Assembly: GCA_013694495.1 (NCBI GenBank)
Contig: JACDCH010000353.1
Location: forward strand, 1 to 22,840
Origin: Acidimicrobiia bacterium
Lineage (GTDB): Bacteria; Actinomycetota; Acidimicrobiia; Acidimicrobiales; JACDCH01
Length of the DNA: 22,840 bases
Direction of reading: 5' to 3'
Shown: one piece after another, positions 15,352 through 22,840 of the stretch
Layout: each line of letters starts with the position of its first letter
Numbering within the stretch: the stretch's first letter is position 1
Made by a program: the position numbers and the translations under genes
The notes under the pieces: model-generated
Database searches by the model: none
Told to the model about the DNA's origin: nothing
Seen by the model: the letters and a program-made list of their open reading frames with translations, nothing else

Positions 15352-16422
15352 TCAGTTCTCCTGGGGGGTGACGGCGAGGACGCCGCGGTTGAGCTTGCCG
15401 TTCTTCAGGTCGTCGAGGGCCGTGCCGACGTCGGCGAGGTCGTAGACCTGGCTCACCATCTCGTCGAGCTTGAGCCGGCCGTCGAGGTAGAACCCGACCA
15501 GCAGCGGGATGTCGTGGTGCGGCCGGGTCGTGCCGTAACGGCAGCCCATGATCGACTTGTCGTTGTAGAGGTCGTTCACCACGAACGCCGCCTCGGTGCC
15601 GAGCTTCGGCACCCCGAGCAGCACGAGGTTCCCGCCCCAGTCGAGGAGGCCGATCGACGCCCGGATGAGGGCGGGGTGGCCGACGCACTCGAAGACGTGG
15701 TCGAACCCGTTCGGGAAGCCGAGGTCCTTCACCGAGTCGAGGTCGGTGGTGAAGTCGGTGGCGCCCATCTGCCGGGCGGCCGCCTCCTTGGCCGGGTTCG
15801 AATCGATGGCGACGACGCGCCCGGCGGCCGCGATGCGGGCCGCCTGCACGACGGACAGCCCGATGCCGCCGACGCCGATGACGGCGACGGTCTCGCCGGG
15901 CCGGACCTTGGCTCGGTTCAGCACCGCGCCGGTGCCGGTCACGACGCCGCAGCCGATGAGGCAGGCGACCTCGAACGGAACGCGCTCGTCGATGACCACT
16001 GCCTGGCTGGCCCGCACGACCGTACGCTCGGTGAACACGCCGAGGTTGGCGAACTGGAACGCCTTCTCGCCGCCCACGGTGAACGGGCGGGGCAGGCGCC
16101 CGAACGTGTCGCGGCAGTGGGTGGGCTCGCCCCGGTCGCAGGCGTCGCACTGGCCGCAGTTGCCCAGCGTGGTGAGCACGACGTGGTCGCCCGCCTTCAC
16201 CTTCGTGACGCCGGCGCCGACCGCTTCGACGACACCCGCACCCTCGTGGCCGAGCACCACCGGGGTGGGGAACGGGATCGTGCCGTCGAGCACCGAGACG
16301 TCGGAGTGGCACAGCCCGGCCCGCTCGATGCGCACGAGCACCTCGCCCGCGCCCGGCTCGTCGGCCCGCAACTCGACGTCGTCGCGCACCTCGAGCTCAC
16401 CCGTCCACACGAGGCCCCTCAT
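15352..16422 (-). CDS. Zinc-dependent alcohol dehydrogenase, NDMA-type/AdhD-like (356 aa)
   Basis: Medium-chain dehydrogenase with all zinc ligands: catalytic Cys38, His59-Glu60 (GHEGAG) and Cys158 (LIGCGVVTG); structural zinc Cys89, 92, 95 and 103. NAD site VIGVGGIGLS (181-190). The segments VPFEVACLIGCGV and the closing HHDIPLLVGFYLDGRLKLDE match the actinobacterial NDMA-dependent/AdhD branch (class III-like), which hold nicotinoproteins or mycothiol/alcohol dehydrogenases. ATG at 16422 overlaps the stop of the upstream amidohydrolase (ATGA, 4 bp), with GGGAGG 6 nt upstream; a longer frame upstream is chance. Second gene of the operon. Alcohol substrate unknown. Confidence 0.92.
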   Translation of the reverse strand: MRGLVWTGELEVRDDVELRADEPGAGEVLVRIERAGLCHSDVSVLDGTIPFPTPVVLGHEGAGVVEAVGAGVTKVKAGDHVVLTTLGNCGQCDACDRGEPTHCRDTFGRLPRPFTVGGEKAFQFANLGVFTERTVVRASQAVVIDERVPFEVACLIGCGVVTGTGAVLNRAKVRPGETVAVIGVGGIGLSVVQAARIAAAGRVVAIDSNPAKEAAARQMGATDFTTDLDSVKDLGFPNGFDHVFECVGHPALIRASIGLLDWGGNLVLLGVPKLGTEAAFVVNDLYNDKSIMGCRYGTTRPHHDIPLLVGFYLDGRLKLDEMVSQVYDLADVGTALDDLKNGKLNRGVLAVTPQEN

Positions 16423-18182
16423 CGCCGGCCTCCCGCCGCCGGCTGCGTGTCGTTCGGGCGCAGGACGTGGCCGGGGAGGCCGGCGTCGGGCTGGAGCTCG
16501 CCGTCGAGGACGATCGGCACCCCGTTGACGATGGTGGCGTGTACACCCTTGGGCTTCGACGTCCACCGGCCGGCGCCGTTGGGGAAGTCGTGCACGAACT
16601 CCTTGTGGTCCGGGCCGACGGTGTCGGGATCGAAGATCATCAGGTCGGCGGCGTAGCCCGGGAGCACCAGACCGCGGTCGGTGAACCCGCACAGCGCGGC
16701 CGGGATGGCGGTGATCTGGCGCACGCCCTCTTCGAGCGTGAACCCGCGCCACTCCCGCACCCAGTGCTCGAGGAACCACGTGTGGGCCTCGGCGCCGTCG
16801 TCGCGATCGAGGTGGGCCCCGCCGTCGCTCGTGCCCACGATCATGTGGGGGTCGTCCTGGGCGATCTTGGTGCCCTCGATCCACTCCGGCGTCTCGGTGC
16901 GCCACACGAACTCGGTGGCGAGGTCCTCGGAAAGCGCGATGTCGACCATGGCGTCGGTGGGGTGCACGCCCAGTTCGGCGGCGATGTCGACGAGCGACCG
17001 GCCGACGAACTTCTCGTTCTCGGCCTTGGTCACCTTGTTGACGTGCAGGACGCTCCAATGCGGCGGCGGGAGGGTCGCCCCGAGGCTGCCGTCACGGTTG
17101 GGATTGTCGACCGAGTCGCGGATGGCCTCGCGGAACGCAGGGTCCTGGAGCAGCACGATCCGCTCGGCGAAGGCCGGCGCCTCGGTGAACATGCGGTGGA
17201 ACTGCAGCGCGCCCTCATAGAGCTTCGTGCCGGCGGCGAGGTCGAACGTGCGGTTGAACGGCTTCGACATGGCCATCGAGTACACCGCTGCGCCCCGCGA
17301 GGTGGCGTCGTCGACGAAGCGCTTGGCGTTGTCCCACCCCGCGGTCGGGGCATCGACCTTGGACCGGGCGCCGAGGCCCTGGATCACCACGGGCAGGCGC
17401 GACGAGAGCGCCAGATCGATGAGGAGCTCTTCGTCGTCGGCCGTGATGCCGCCGACTGCCGAGCCGGGTAGATAGGCGATGGAGCCGCCCGCGCCGCCGC
17501 GCCCGGCGGCTTCGACGAGGGCCCGCAGCTCGTCCATCGAGCTGAGCCGCGACGGCACAGGGCGGTCGGCCGAGTCGAAGTGCGTCGGCGAGTGCGTCGA
17601 GGAGAACCCGGCTGCACCGGCGGCCATGGCGTCGCGGACGATGGCCACCATCTGCTCGATCTCGTCGGGCGTGGCCTCGCGGGTCTGGCAGTCGTCGCCC
17701 ATGACGTAGCGGCGCACGGCGCAGTGCCCGACGTAGAAGGCGGCGTTGATGCCGATCTTGCCCCGCATCGACTCGAGGAACTCGGGGAACGACTCGAAGC
17801 CGTCGACCGGGATGCCCTCGAGGGCGGCGGCGTCCATGCCCTCGACCCGAGCGAAGAGCTGGATGAGCCAGGGCGCGTCGCCCGGTCGGAGCGGCGCCAC
17901 CGAGAAGCCGCAGTTGCCGGCCACCACGGTGGTGACGCCGTGGAAGCACGAAGAGGTGCCGTAGGGCTCGAACGTGAGCTGCGGGTCGTAGTGCGTGTGG
18001 GGGTCGACGATGCCGGGCGCGACCACCCGACCGTCGGCGTCGATCTCCCGGGCGCCCTCGCCGTCGACGAAGCCGACGGCGGCGATGCGACCGTCCTTGA
18101 CCGCGACGTCGGCCCGGCGGCGCGGCAGGCCGGTGCCGTCGACCACGATCCCGTTGCGGACGACCAGGTCCCAGGTGGGCAT
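16419..18182 (-). CDS. N-acyl-D-amino-acid deacylase-like amidohydrolase (587 aa)
   Basis: Metal-dependent amidohydrolase of the D-aminoacylase/dihydroorotase superfamily. Metal ligands His62 and His64 in VDPHTHYDPQ, the ligand-position Cys91 in VVAGNCGFSVAP as in D-aminoacylases, YVGHCAVR (His), and SDGGAHLDRDDG (metal Asp) near the end; final beta-sandwich LPGYAADLMIFDPDTV. Length 587 is at the long end of the family, as in the many actinobacterial paralogues whose substrates are unknown. It is the first gene of the four-gene operon. The ATG at 18182 has no ribosome site; TAGTTT lies 6 nt upstream of the ATG on the minus strand, so the message is probably leaderless. It may cleave an amide, but the substrate is inferred only from family. 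Confidence 0.9.
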   Translation of the reverse strand: MPTWDLVVRNGIVVDGTGLPRRRADVAVKDGRIAAVGFVDGEGAREIDADGRVVAPGIVDPHTHYDPQLTFEPYGTSSCFHGVTTVVAGNCGFSVAPLRPGDAPWLIQLFARVEGMDAAALEGIPVDGFESFPEFLESMRGKIGINAAFYVGHCAVRRYVMGDDCQTREATPDEIEQMVAIVRDAMAAGAAGFSSTHSPTHFDSADRPVPSRLSSMDELRALVEAAGRGGAGGSIAYLPGSAVGGITADDEELLIDLALSSRLPVVIQGLGARSKVDAPTAGWDNAKRFVDDATSRGAAVYSMAMSKPFNRTFDLAAGTKLYEGALQFHRMFTEAPAFAERIVLLQDPAFREAIRDSVDNPNRDGSLGATLPPPHWSVLHVNKVTKAENEKFVGRSLVDIAAELGVHPTDAMVDIALSEDLATEFVWRTETPEWIEGTKIAQDDPHMIVGTSDGGAHLDRDDGAEAHTWFLEHWVREWRGFTLEEGVRQITAIPAALCGFTDRGLVLPGYAADLMIFDPDTVGPDHKEFVHDFPNGAGRWTSKPKGVHATIVNGVPIVLDGELQPDAGLPGHVLRPNDTQPAAGGRR

Positions 18183-18188
18183 GCCGCA

Positions 18189-18210
18189 AAACTAGAACAC
18201 GTTCTAGTTT
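18189..18210. promoter_or_regulatory. KstR-like palindromic operator with divergent promoters
   Basis: AAACTAGAAC (18189-18198), a 2-nt centre AC, then GTTCTAGTTT (18201-18210): perfect 10-bp arms. The core TAGAACACGTTCTA fits the published KstR consensus TnnAACnnGTTnnA of cholesterol catabolism genes. Each outer arm reads TAGTTT, a TANNNT -10, in the outgoing direction, so one site would cover the promoters of both flanking hydrolase genes. For the minus-strand gene the -10 is 6 nt from ATG (leaderless). No kstR-like gene is in the window. Confidence 0.7.
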
Positions 18211-18259
18211 CGAGCAAGCCGCTGGTTGCGGCGACGGACGCAGGCGCGACAATGGAGCC

Positions 18260-19477
18260 ATGCCGTACGTGTCGGGGCGGGTCGTGCACGACGCGGACGC
18301 CCACATCATGGAGACGCCGACGTGGCTCATCGAGCACGCCGACCCCGGGATCCGCGATCGCCTCGAGCCGCTGCGCCTGTCCAGCGGCAACGAGCTGCGC
18401 CAGACCGGTGATCCGGCCGAGCAGCTCCGCGATCTCGACACCGCCTTCGCCAAGCTCGCGGCCAAGCACCGCTCCGAGGAGTACCGGGCCGTCGAGGCCG
18501 GGGAGATCATGGGGCGCAAGAACTTCGCCGCCACGGGGTCGTTCCTGGCCGACGACCGGCCCCGCGCCCTCGACCTGCTCGGGTTCTCGAGCCAGCTCGT
18601 GTTCAACACGTTCCACAACCGGCGCCTGCGCGAGTGGGAGCACACGGGCGACGCCGAGCTCGCCATCGGGGCGGCCCGGGCCCACAACCGGGGCATGGTC
18701 GAGTTCTGCTCCGTCGACCGGCGCCTGCTGTCCACCTGCTACGTCCCGCTGTTCGACCTCGACCGCGCCGCGGCCCTGGCCGACGAGGCGATCGGCATGG
18801 GCGCGGCCGCGCTGCTCGTGGCGTCGGGCTGCCCGCCGCACCACTCCCCCTCGCACATCGGCCTCGACGGCGTGTGGGCCCGGGCCCAGGAGGCGGGCAT
18901 CCCGATCGTGTTCCACGTCGGCGGCACCGGCGACCTCATCGACGCCCCGTACTTCCAGAACGGCCTGCCCATCCCGCCCGACTTCCACGGCGGCGAGGAG
19001 AACTTCCGCTCCGTCGACTACATGGGCATCCCTCACCCGCCCATGCAGACCCTGGCCACGATGATCTTCGACGGCGTGCTCGAGCGCTTCCCCGAGCTCA
19101 GGTTCGGCGTGATCGAGCAGGGCGCGATCTGGCTGCCGTCGTGGATGAAGCAGATGGAGTCGGCCTTCGACGCGTTCCACCGCCACGAGGAGCGCCTGCA
19201 GAAGCTGTCCCTGCGGCCGTCGGAGTACGTCCGCCGCCAGGTCCGGGCCACGCCGTACCCGACCGAGGACGTCGGCTGGACCATCGAGCAGGCCGGCCCC
19301 GAGATCTGCCTGTTCTCGTCCGACTACCCCCACGTCGAGGGCGGCCGGAAGCCGGTCGAGCGGTTCGAGGCCAGCCTCGACGCCGCAGGCATCGCCGAGG
19401 ACGCCCGTCAACGCTTCTGGTCCGAGAACTTCCTCGACCTCATGGGCACCGCCGCCGCCCACCTCGCCGCCGCCTGA
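18260..19477 (+). CDS. Amidohydrolase-2 family metal-dependent hydrolase (405 aa)
   Basis: A TIM-barrel hydrolase of the Amidohydro_2 type (PF04909), related to decarboxylases and hydrolases such as ACMSD. The N-terminal motif is DADAHIMETP (Asp-x-His instead of His-x-His, frequent in the family), with GIPIVFHVGG (metal His), ERFPELRFGVIEQG, and LFSSDYPHVEGG (metal Asp) near 350-360, then the FWSENFLDLMG ending typical of the family ('N..rLy'). ATG at 18260 has GGAG 5-6 nt upstream. It is divergent from the four-gene operon and shares the palindromic operator with it. Members catalyse C-C or C-N/C-O cleavage of cyclic or aromatic acids; the reaction here is unknown. Confidence 0.88.
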   Translation: MPYVSGRVVHDADAHIMETPTWLIEHADPGIRDRLEPLRLSSGNELRQTGDPAEQLRDLDTAFAKLAAKHRSEEYRAVEAGEIMGRKNFAATGSFLADDRPRALDLLGFSSQLVFNTFHNRRLREWEHTGDAELAIGAARAHNRGMVEFCSVDRRLLSTCYVPLFDLDRAAALADEAIGMGAAALLVASGCPPHHSPSHIGLDGVWARAQEAGIPIVFHVGGTGDLIDAPYFQNGLPIPPDFHGGEENFRSVDYMGIPHPPMQTLATMIFDGVLERFPELRFGVIEQGAIWLPSWMKQMESAFDAFHRHEERLQKLSLRPSEYVRRQVRATPYPTEDVGWTIEQAGPEICLFSSDYPHVEGGRKPVERFEASLDAAGIAEDARQRFWSENFLDLMGTAAAHLAAA

Positions 19478-19491
19478 TCCTCGACCGCCCG

Positions 19492-19515
19492 AAGGTCAAG
19501 GTCAAGGGCAAGGGC
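19492..19515 (+). repeat. Four tandem hexamers AAGG(T/G)C
   Basis: AAGGTC, AAGGTC, AAGGGC, AAGGGC follow each other without a gap, 14 bp after the hydrolase stop, in a 186-bp gap between converging genes (19478-19663). The rest of that gap holds only a short palindrome CCTGC-GT-GCAGG near 19580 and no credible gene. Probably a simple sequence run; a role in termination is possible but not shown. Confidence 0.5.
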
Positions 19516-19663
19516 GCGACGGGGGCGGCGCTGGCCGACCGCACGTCGCTCGTGCCCCGACCCGCGTGCGCCGACCCGTCCTGCGTGCAGGTATCCGGCT
19601 GAAGTGCGGTTCTGCGCACGCGCAACGGACGAGCGCACGCTCGACCCGAGGCGCCGCTGCCGG

Positions 19664-20755
19664 TCAGAGCTCGGGGAGGGCGTCGAGGACGCGGTGGCGC
19701 CAGGGGGTGAGGTGCTCGTCGCGGCCCTTGGGCGTGCGGCCGAGGCGGACGACGACGGCGTCGAGGGCGGGGCACATCGTGATCGTCTGGCCCTCGTAGC
19801 CGGCGGCCCGCCAGGTGCCGCGGGCGACGTCGCCCTCGTCGACCCACCAGTGCGAGCCGTACCACCGGCCCTCCTCCGGGTCGATCGAGCGGGGGCGGCG
19901 CCCGTGGTCGATCCACGCTGCCGGCACGAGCTGGCGCCCGTCCCACCGCCCGCCCCGCAGGGCGAGCAGGCCGAGGCGGGCGTAGTCCCGCGCCGTCGCA
20001 TGGACATAGGACGAGCCGACGAACGTGCCGGCGTCGTCGAAGCGGGCGTCGGCCGAGGTCATCCCGACGGCGTCGAACAGCCGCTCGTGGAGGAACGCGT
20101 CGACCGCGTCGCGGCCGCCCAGCTCGCGGCCGACGATGGCGGCGACGACGTTCGACGTGCCCGACGAGTAGTTGAACGTCGACCCCGGCTCGTGGGCCAG
20201 GGGCCGGCTCTCGGCGTAGGCCGCGTGGTCGGCCGCACCGGAGGCGAACAGCATCTCGATCACGTCCGACCCGCCGGCGTCGACGTAGTCCTCGGCCCAT
20301 CGCAGCCCGTCGCGCATGGCGAGGAGGTGGTCGAGGGTGATGGCGGCCCGGGCGTCGTCCGGCTCGACCCGCCACGCCGGCACCGGCGCCGGCGCGTCTG
20401 GATCGAGGCGGCCTTCGTCGACGAGCACCCCGACGGCGAGGTGCAGGGCGGACTTCGCCATCGACCACGACAGCAGCGGCGTGGTCGCCGTCACCGGTGT
20501 CGGCTCGTGGGTGAACGAGGGCAGCGCGCCGCCGTAGCGCTCGGCGAGCACGCGCCCGCCCTGCACGACGACGATCGCGTACGTGTCGACGTAGCGCTCC
20601 TCGTCATCGAGCATCTCGTCGACGAGCGCGGTCACCGCCGGCTGCGGCTGTGCGGCGACCGCCCACCCGTCGTGGCCGGGCTCGGGGAAGGGCACGCCTT
20701 CGGGCTGCGGGGGGAGGGGCAGGAGCGCGTCGGCGGCGGCACGGAGGTCGGACAC
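19664..20755 (-). CDS. Serine hydrolase, class C beta-lactamase/esterase fold (363 aa)
   Basis: Penicillin-binding-protein-like serine hydrolase. Nucleophile motif SMAK (Ser98, Lys101) in LLSWSMAKS, the Tyr motif NYSSGTSN (Tyr196; YSS in place of YxN), and a GYEGQ element near the end where beta-lactamases have KTG or HxG. DHLLAMRDGLRWAEDY is typical of the family. No signal peptide or lipobox, so probably a cytoplasmic esterase or amidase rather than a secreted lactamase. GTG at 20755 has AAGGA 8 nt upstream. It is divergent from the protease gene across about 160 bp and converges on the hydrolase. Substrate unknown; related proteins include EstB-like esterases and 6-aminohexanoate-oligomer hydrolase. 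Confidence 0.9.
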   Translation of the reverse strand: MSDLRAAADALLPLPPQPEGVPFPEPGHDGWAVAAQPQPAVTALVDEMLDDEERYVDTYAIVVVQGGRVLAERYGGALPSFTHEPTPVTATTPLLSWSMAKSALHLAVGVLVDEGRLDPDAPAPVPAWRVEPDDARAAITLDHLLAMRDGLRWAEDYVDAGGSDVIEMLFASGAADHAAYAESRPLAHEPGSTFNYSSGTSNVVAAIVGRELGGRDAVDAFLHERLFDAVGMTSADARFDDAGTFVGSSYVHATARDYARLGLLALRGGRWDGRQLVPAAWIDHGRRPRSIDPEEGRWYGSHWWVDEGDVARGTWRAAGYEGQTITMCPALDAVVVRLGRTPKGRDEHLTPWRHRVLDALPEL

Positions 20756-20870
20756 GGCGGGAATCCTTGCCGCCGGCGGCGACTGCGTCGCGACGGTCGC
20801 CGCTCGTGACCGTCGGCCAGCTCCTCACCGCGGGGCGCGATGGCTGTCCGACGCCCCTGCCCTCGCGACT

Positions 20871-20918
20871 GCCCGATCGGTCCTCGCCCACGTGGGGTCG
20901 CACGTGGTTCGATCGGGC
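20871..20918. promoter_or_regulatory. Nested inverted repeats upstream of protease gene
   Basis: GCCCGATCG (20871-20879) and CGATCGGGC (20910-20918) are perfect inverted copies, ending 1 nt before the ATG at 20920. Inside them, CACGTG occurs twice (20889-20894 and 20901-20906), each self-complementary. The structure could be a DNA-binding site, or an RNA stem blocking translation start of the protease, which has no obvious ribosome site. Confidence 0.35.
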
Positions 20919-20919
20919 C

Positions 20920-21348
20920 ATGACGGAGCACATGGTTTCCCACGTCACCCAGAGCGAGCGCATGTCCTGCTGGGCCGCCTCGACGGCGATGATGTACGGC
21001 TGGCAGCAGAGCCAGAGCTGGCCCGAGGAGCAGATCCTCGAGCAGTTCCGCCACTTCGGCTACGACGGCACCAACTCGAACGAGGCCCTCGAGCTCGCCC
21101 AGGCCATGGGCATGAGCGTCGTCGCCGGCGCGTGCCGCGGGCTCGATGATTGGGCAGCGCTGATCGCCCGGGGGCCGGTGATGGTGGGCATCCCCGGCCA
21201 CTGGATCGTGGTCAGCGGCATGAGCGACGACATGAACCAGCTCTACGTCCACGACCCCGCCCGAGGCGAGTTTTGGGCCGATTGGACGCAGGTCGAGGCG
21301 GCCTACGAGATGGCCCCGGACTTCGTCTGCGACATGATGCAGTTCTAA
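20920..21348 (+). CDS. Compact papain-like cysteine protease (142 aa)
   Basis: The start region SERMSCWAASTAMMYGW carries the papain-like pattern Q-x5-CWAA (Gln11 oxyanion, Cys17 nucleophile); IPGHWIVVSGM gives His94 and YVHDPARGEFW gives Asp112. This is the complete Gln/Cys/His/Asp set in only 142 residues, as in the C39/C70-like (AvrRpt2-related) 'papain-like cysteine protease' families. No signal peptide, propeptide or membrane segment is seen, so it probably acts in the cytoplasm or is delivered by another route. Start is the ATG at 20920; the frame extends upstream but with chance-like composition. The end overlaps the polyphosphate kinase gene by 4 bp (convergent). No candidate substrate or peptide precursor lies beside it. 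Could also be a transglutaminase-like or deamidase enzyme. Confidence 0.8.
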   Translation: MTEHMVSHVTQSERMSCWAASTAMMYGWQQSQSWPEEQILEQFRHFGYDGTNSNEALELAQAMGMSVVAGACRGLDDWAALIARGPVMVGIPGHWIVVSGMSDDMNQLYVHDPARGEFWADWTQVEAAYEMAPDFVCDMMQF

Positions 21349-22187
21349 TCGGGCGCCTCCGCAGCTGCGTCCCGCCCGCTCCCGACGTACGGGTGGCCGT
21401 CATCGGGCGCCGCGACCGACCCCCGGGCCAGGTCGGGCGGTGGGAGGGGCACGTCCCAGCGGGCCATCCCCCGCTCGAGGTGGCGCACGGTCTCCTCGAG
21501 CACCCGCACCCTGGCGTTGCGCTTCTGCTCGGCCGAGACGACCACCCACGGTGCGTCGGCGTGGTCGGTGCGCTCGAGCATGTCCTCGATCGCCTGCTCG
21601 TACTCGGCCCGCTTGGCCCGGTTGCGCCAGTCCTCGTCGTTGAGCTTCCACGACTTGAGCGGGTCGGCCGCCCGCCGTTTGAAGCGGCGCTCCTGCTCCC
21701 CATGGGAGATCTGGAGCCAGAGCTTCACGAGCACCATGCCCTCGGCGCACAACGTGCGCTCGAAGTCGACGATCTCCTCGTAGGCCCGCCCCCACTGCTC
21801 GTCGGTGGCGAACCCCTCGACCCGCTCCACCAGCACCCGGCCGTACCAGGAGCGGTCGAACACCGTCATCCCGCCCCACCCGGGCAACTGCGGCCAGAAG
21901 CGCCACAGGAAGTGGTGGCGCTTCTCGTCGTAGGTGGGTGCTGCGACCTGGGTGACCCGCACGTGACGCGGATCGAGCGGGCCGACGAGCCGCTTGATGG
22001 CGCCGCCCTTGCCGGCCGCATCCCACCCCTCGAACACCACGCACACGGGCGGCCCGAGCTCGTGCCCGAGCTGACCCCCGAGCGTCAACCGCAGGGCGAG
22101 CAGCCGCTCCCCGGCACGCGTCAACCGGGCGACCTCCTCCTTCGCCGACACCTGCTCGGTCAGATCGACCTGGTCGAGGATCCCCAT
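21345..22187 (-). CDS. ppk2: Polyphosphate kinase 2 family protein (280 aa)
   Basis: Single-domain PPK2. Walker A FEGWDAAGKGGAIKRL (Lys60), Walker B and catalytic Asp111-Arg112 in TVFDRSWYGRVLVERVEGF, and the lid and PLKSWKLNDEDW region, all in the usual order. PPK2 enzymes transfer phosphate between polyphosphate and nucleotides (ADP/GDP or AMP, depending on class); the class cannot be fixed by eye. About 280 residues is normal. The C-terminal 25 residues (ARGSVAAPDDGHPYVGSG and after) are a loose tail. ATG at 22187 with a GGGGG stretch upstream; it follows the SGNH gene on the same strand with a 35-bp gap, so the two may be co-transcribed. Confidence 0.93.
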   Translation of the reverse strand: MGILDQVDLTEQVSAKEEVARLTRAGERLLALRLTLGGQLGHELGPPVCVVFEGWDAAGKGGAIKRLVGPLDPRHVRVTQVAAPTYDEKRHHFLWRFWPQLPGWGGMTVFDRSWYGRVLVERVEGFATDEQWGRAYEEIVDFERTLCAEGMVLVKLWLQISHGEQERRFKRRAADPLKSWKLNDEDWRNRAKRAEYEQAIEDMLERTDHADAPWVVVSAEQKRNARVRVLEETVRHLERGMARWDVPLPPPDLARGSVAAPDDGHPYVGSGRDAAAEAPD

Positions 22188-22222
22188 CGCCCCCAGCCTC
22201 GCGCCAGCCGACCCTGCCGCCG

Positions 22223-22840
22223 TCACGGCCCGACGTCGAGGGCGCCCAGGAGGTCGGCCAGCCGTGGGGCGACGACCGCCGCGCCGTCGGGTTCGAAGTG
22301 GGCGCCGTCGAGGGGGCGCAGCACCACACCGTCGAGCGTGGTCGGGCACGGCGCGTGCCGACCGCAGACGAGGGCGGCGAGGTCGACGAGCACCGCCCGC
22401 CCGTCGCTCGTCCGGGCAACGTCGGCGAGCAGTGCACCGAGGCGGGCGATGCGTGCGTTGTCGTCGGCCGGTGCCACCCGCAGCTCGCCGTCCACGATCG
22501 GCGGGATCGTGAGCAGCGCGACGACCGCGCCGCCGGCCGACAAGCGGTCGACCGCAGCGCGCAGCTCCGCCCGCACGATGCTGTCCCACTCGGTCGTGCC
22601 GAAGGGGACGTGGCGGCCGGCGACGATGCGGTCCGAGGTCTCCCAGCTCGAGTGGAGCACGACGAGATCGGGGTCGGTGCCGAGTCCCTGGGCCTGGAGC
22701 TCGGGCACGGCCTCGGTGCACGTCGCTGCCCACGGCGTCGGCGCTCCCGACGCGTCGGCGGTGAGGGCGAGCTCGGGGTCGACGCCGGCCGCGGCGCCGC
22801 AGCCCACGGCGGTGGCGGCCGCGAACGACACCCCCCGGGC
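22223..22840 (-). CDS. SGNH-hydrolase domain, probable C-terminus of an acyltransferase (5' partial)
   Basis: The frame is open to the window edge (ARG precedes the GTG at 22831), so the start lies beyond 22840. What is visible fits the C-terminal SGNH domain of OafA/YrhL-type acyltransferases: DLVVLHSSWETSDR, GAVVALLTIPPIVDGE, DNARIARLGALLADV and the Ser-hydrolase block V motif PLDGAHFEPDGA (Asp-x-x-His). The block I GDS serine would be upstream. Such proteins transfer acyl groups to cell-surface sugars at the membrane, or the SGNH part acts as an esterase. Identity of the missing N-terminal part is inference. Ends 35 bp before the PPK2 start. Confidence 0.75.
   Translation of the reverse strand, partial: ARGVSFAAATAVGCGAAAGVDPELALTADASGAPTPWAATCTEAVPELQAQGLGTDPDLVVLHSSWETSDRIVAGRHVPFGTTEWDSIVRAELRAAVDRLSAGGAVVALLTIPPIVDGELRVAPADDNARIARLGALLADVARTSDGRAVLVDLAALVCGRHAPCPTTLDGVVLRPLDGAHFEPDGAAVVAPRLADLLGALDVGP

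Noticed and set aside
14128..16656. Long plus-strand open frame (over 800 codons) opposite the luciferase-like and dehydrogenase genes
   Set aside because: Composition is dominated by Val, Glu, Asp, His and Arg with no recognisable motif, and two well-supported genes with coupled starts occupy the other strand.
19492..19515. Hexamer run as a regulatory minisatellite
   Set aside because: Only four imperfect units between converging genes; most likely incidental.

Overview
The window is very GC-rich, tightly packed DNA with frequent GTG starts, short or 4-base gene overlaps and TANNNT -10 elements. Together with the gene families (a FadE34-type fused acyl-CoA dehydrogenase, a FadD19-type ligase, an NDMA-type alcohol dehydrogenase, a luciferase-like oxidoreductase), this points to an actinobacterium, most plausibly of the Acidimicrobiia. 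That placement is inference; no rRNA or tRNA gene is visible.

Left part (1-7133): the 3' end of a fused two-module acyl-CoA dehydrogenase; two divergent GNAT acetyltransferases; a leaderless SufR-like, cysteine-rich winged-helix regulator; a 71-residue hypothetical protein; an amidase-signature hydrolase; and an ECF sigma factor translationally overlapped with a glyoxalase-fold (VOC) protein that carries an anti-sigma-like N-terminal tail. A hairpin whose arms contain both stop codons closes this part.

Central part (7147-19477), a lipid or sterol-type catabolic region: a HSD17B4-like SDR; an acyl-CoA ligase coupled to a CYP125/142-like P450; a FadD19-type ligase; and, divergently, a small NAD(P)H:FMN reductase. 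A four-gene operon follows on the minus strand: D-aminoacylase-like amidohydrolase, zinc alcohol dehydrogenase, luciferase-like oxidoreductase, cyclase-family hydrolase. It diverges from a second metal-dependent hydrolase across a 22-bp palindrome with 10-bp arms that fits the published KstR consensus TnnAACnnGTTnnA. The two ligase promoters share a different palindromic motif (TCTGACGGnCCGTCAGA and a decayed copy). The simplest reading is side-chain activation (ligases), oxidation (P450), beta-oxidation (fused dehydrogenase, SDR), and a KstR-like-controlled set of oxygenation and hydrolysis steps on a cyclic or amide/ester-containing intermediate. The substrate is not shown by the sequence.

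Right part (19664-22840): a serine beta-lactamase-fold hydrolase, a compact papain-like cysteine protease without signal peptide, a single-domain polyphosphate kinase 2, and the C-terminal SGNH part of a protein running off the window. No mobile element, CRISPR array or structural RNA gene was seen.
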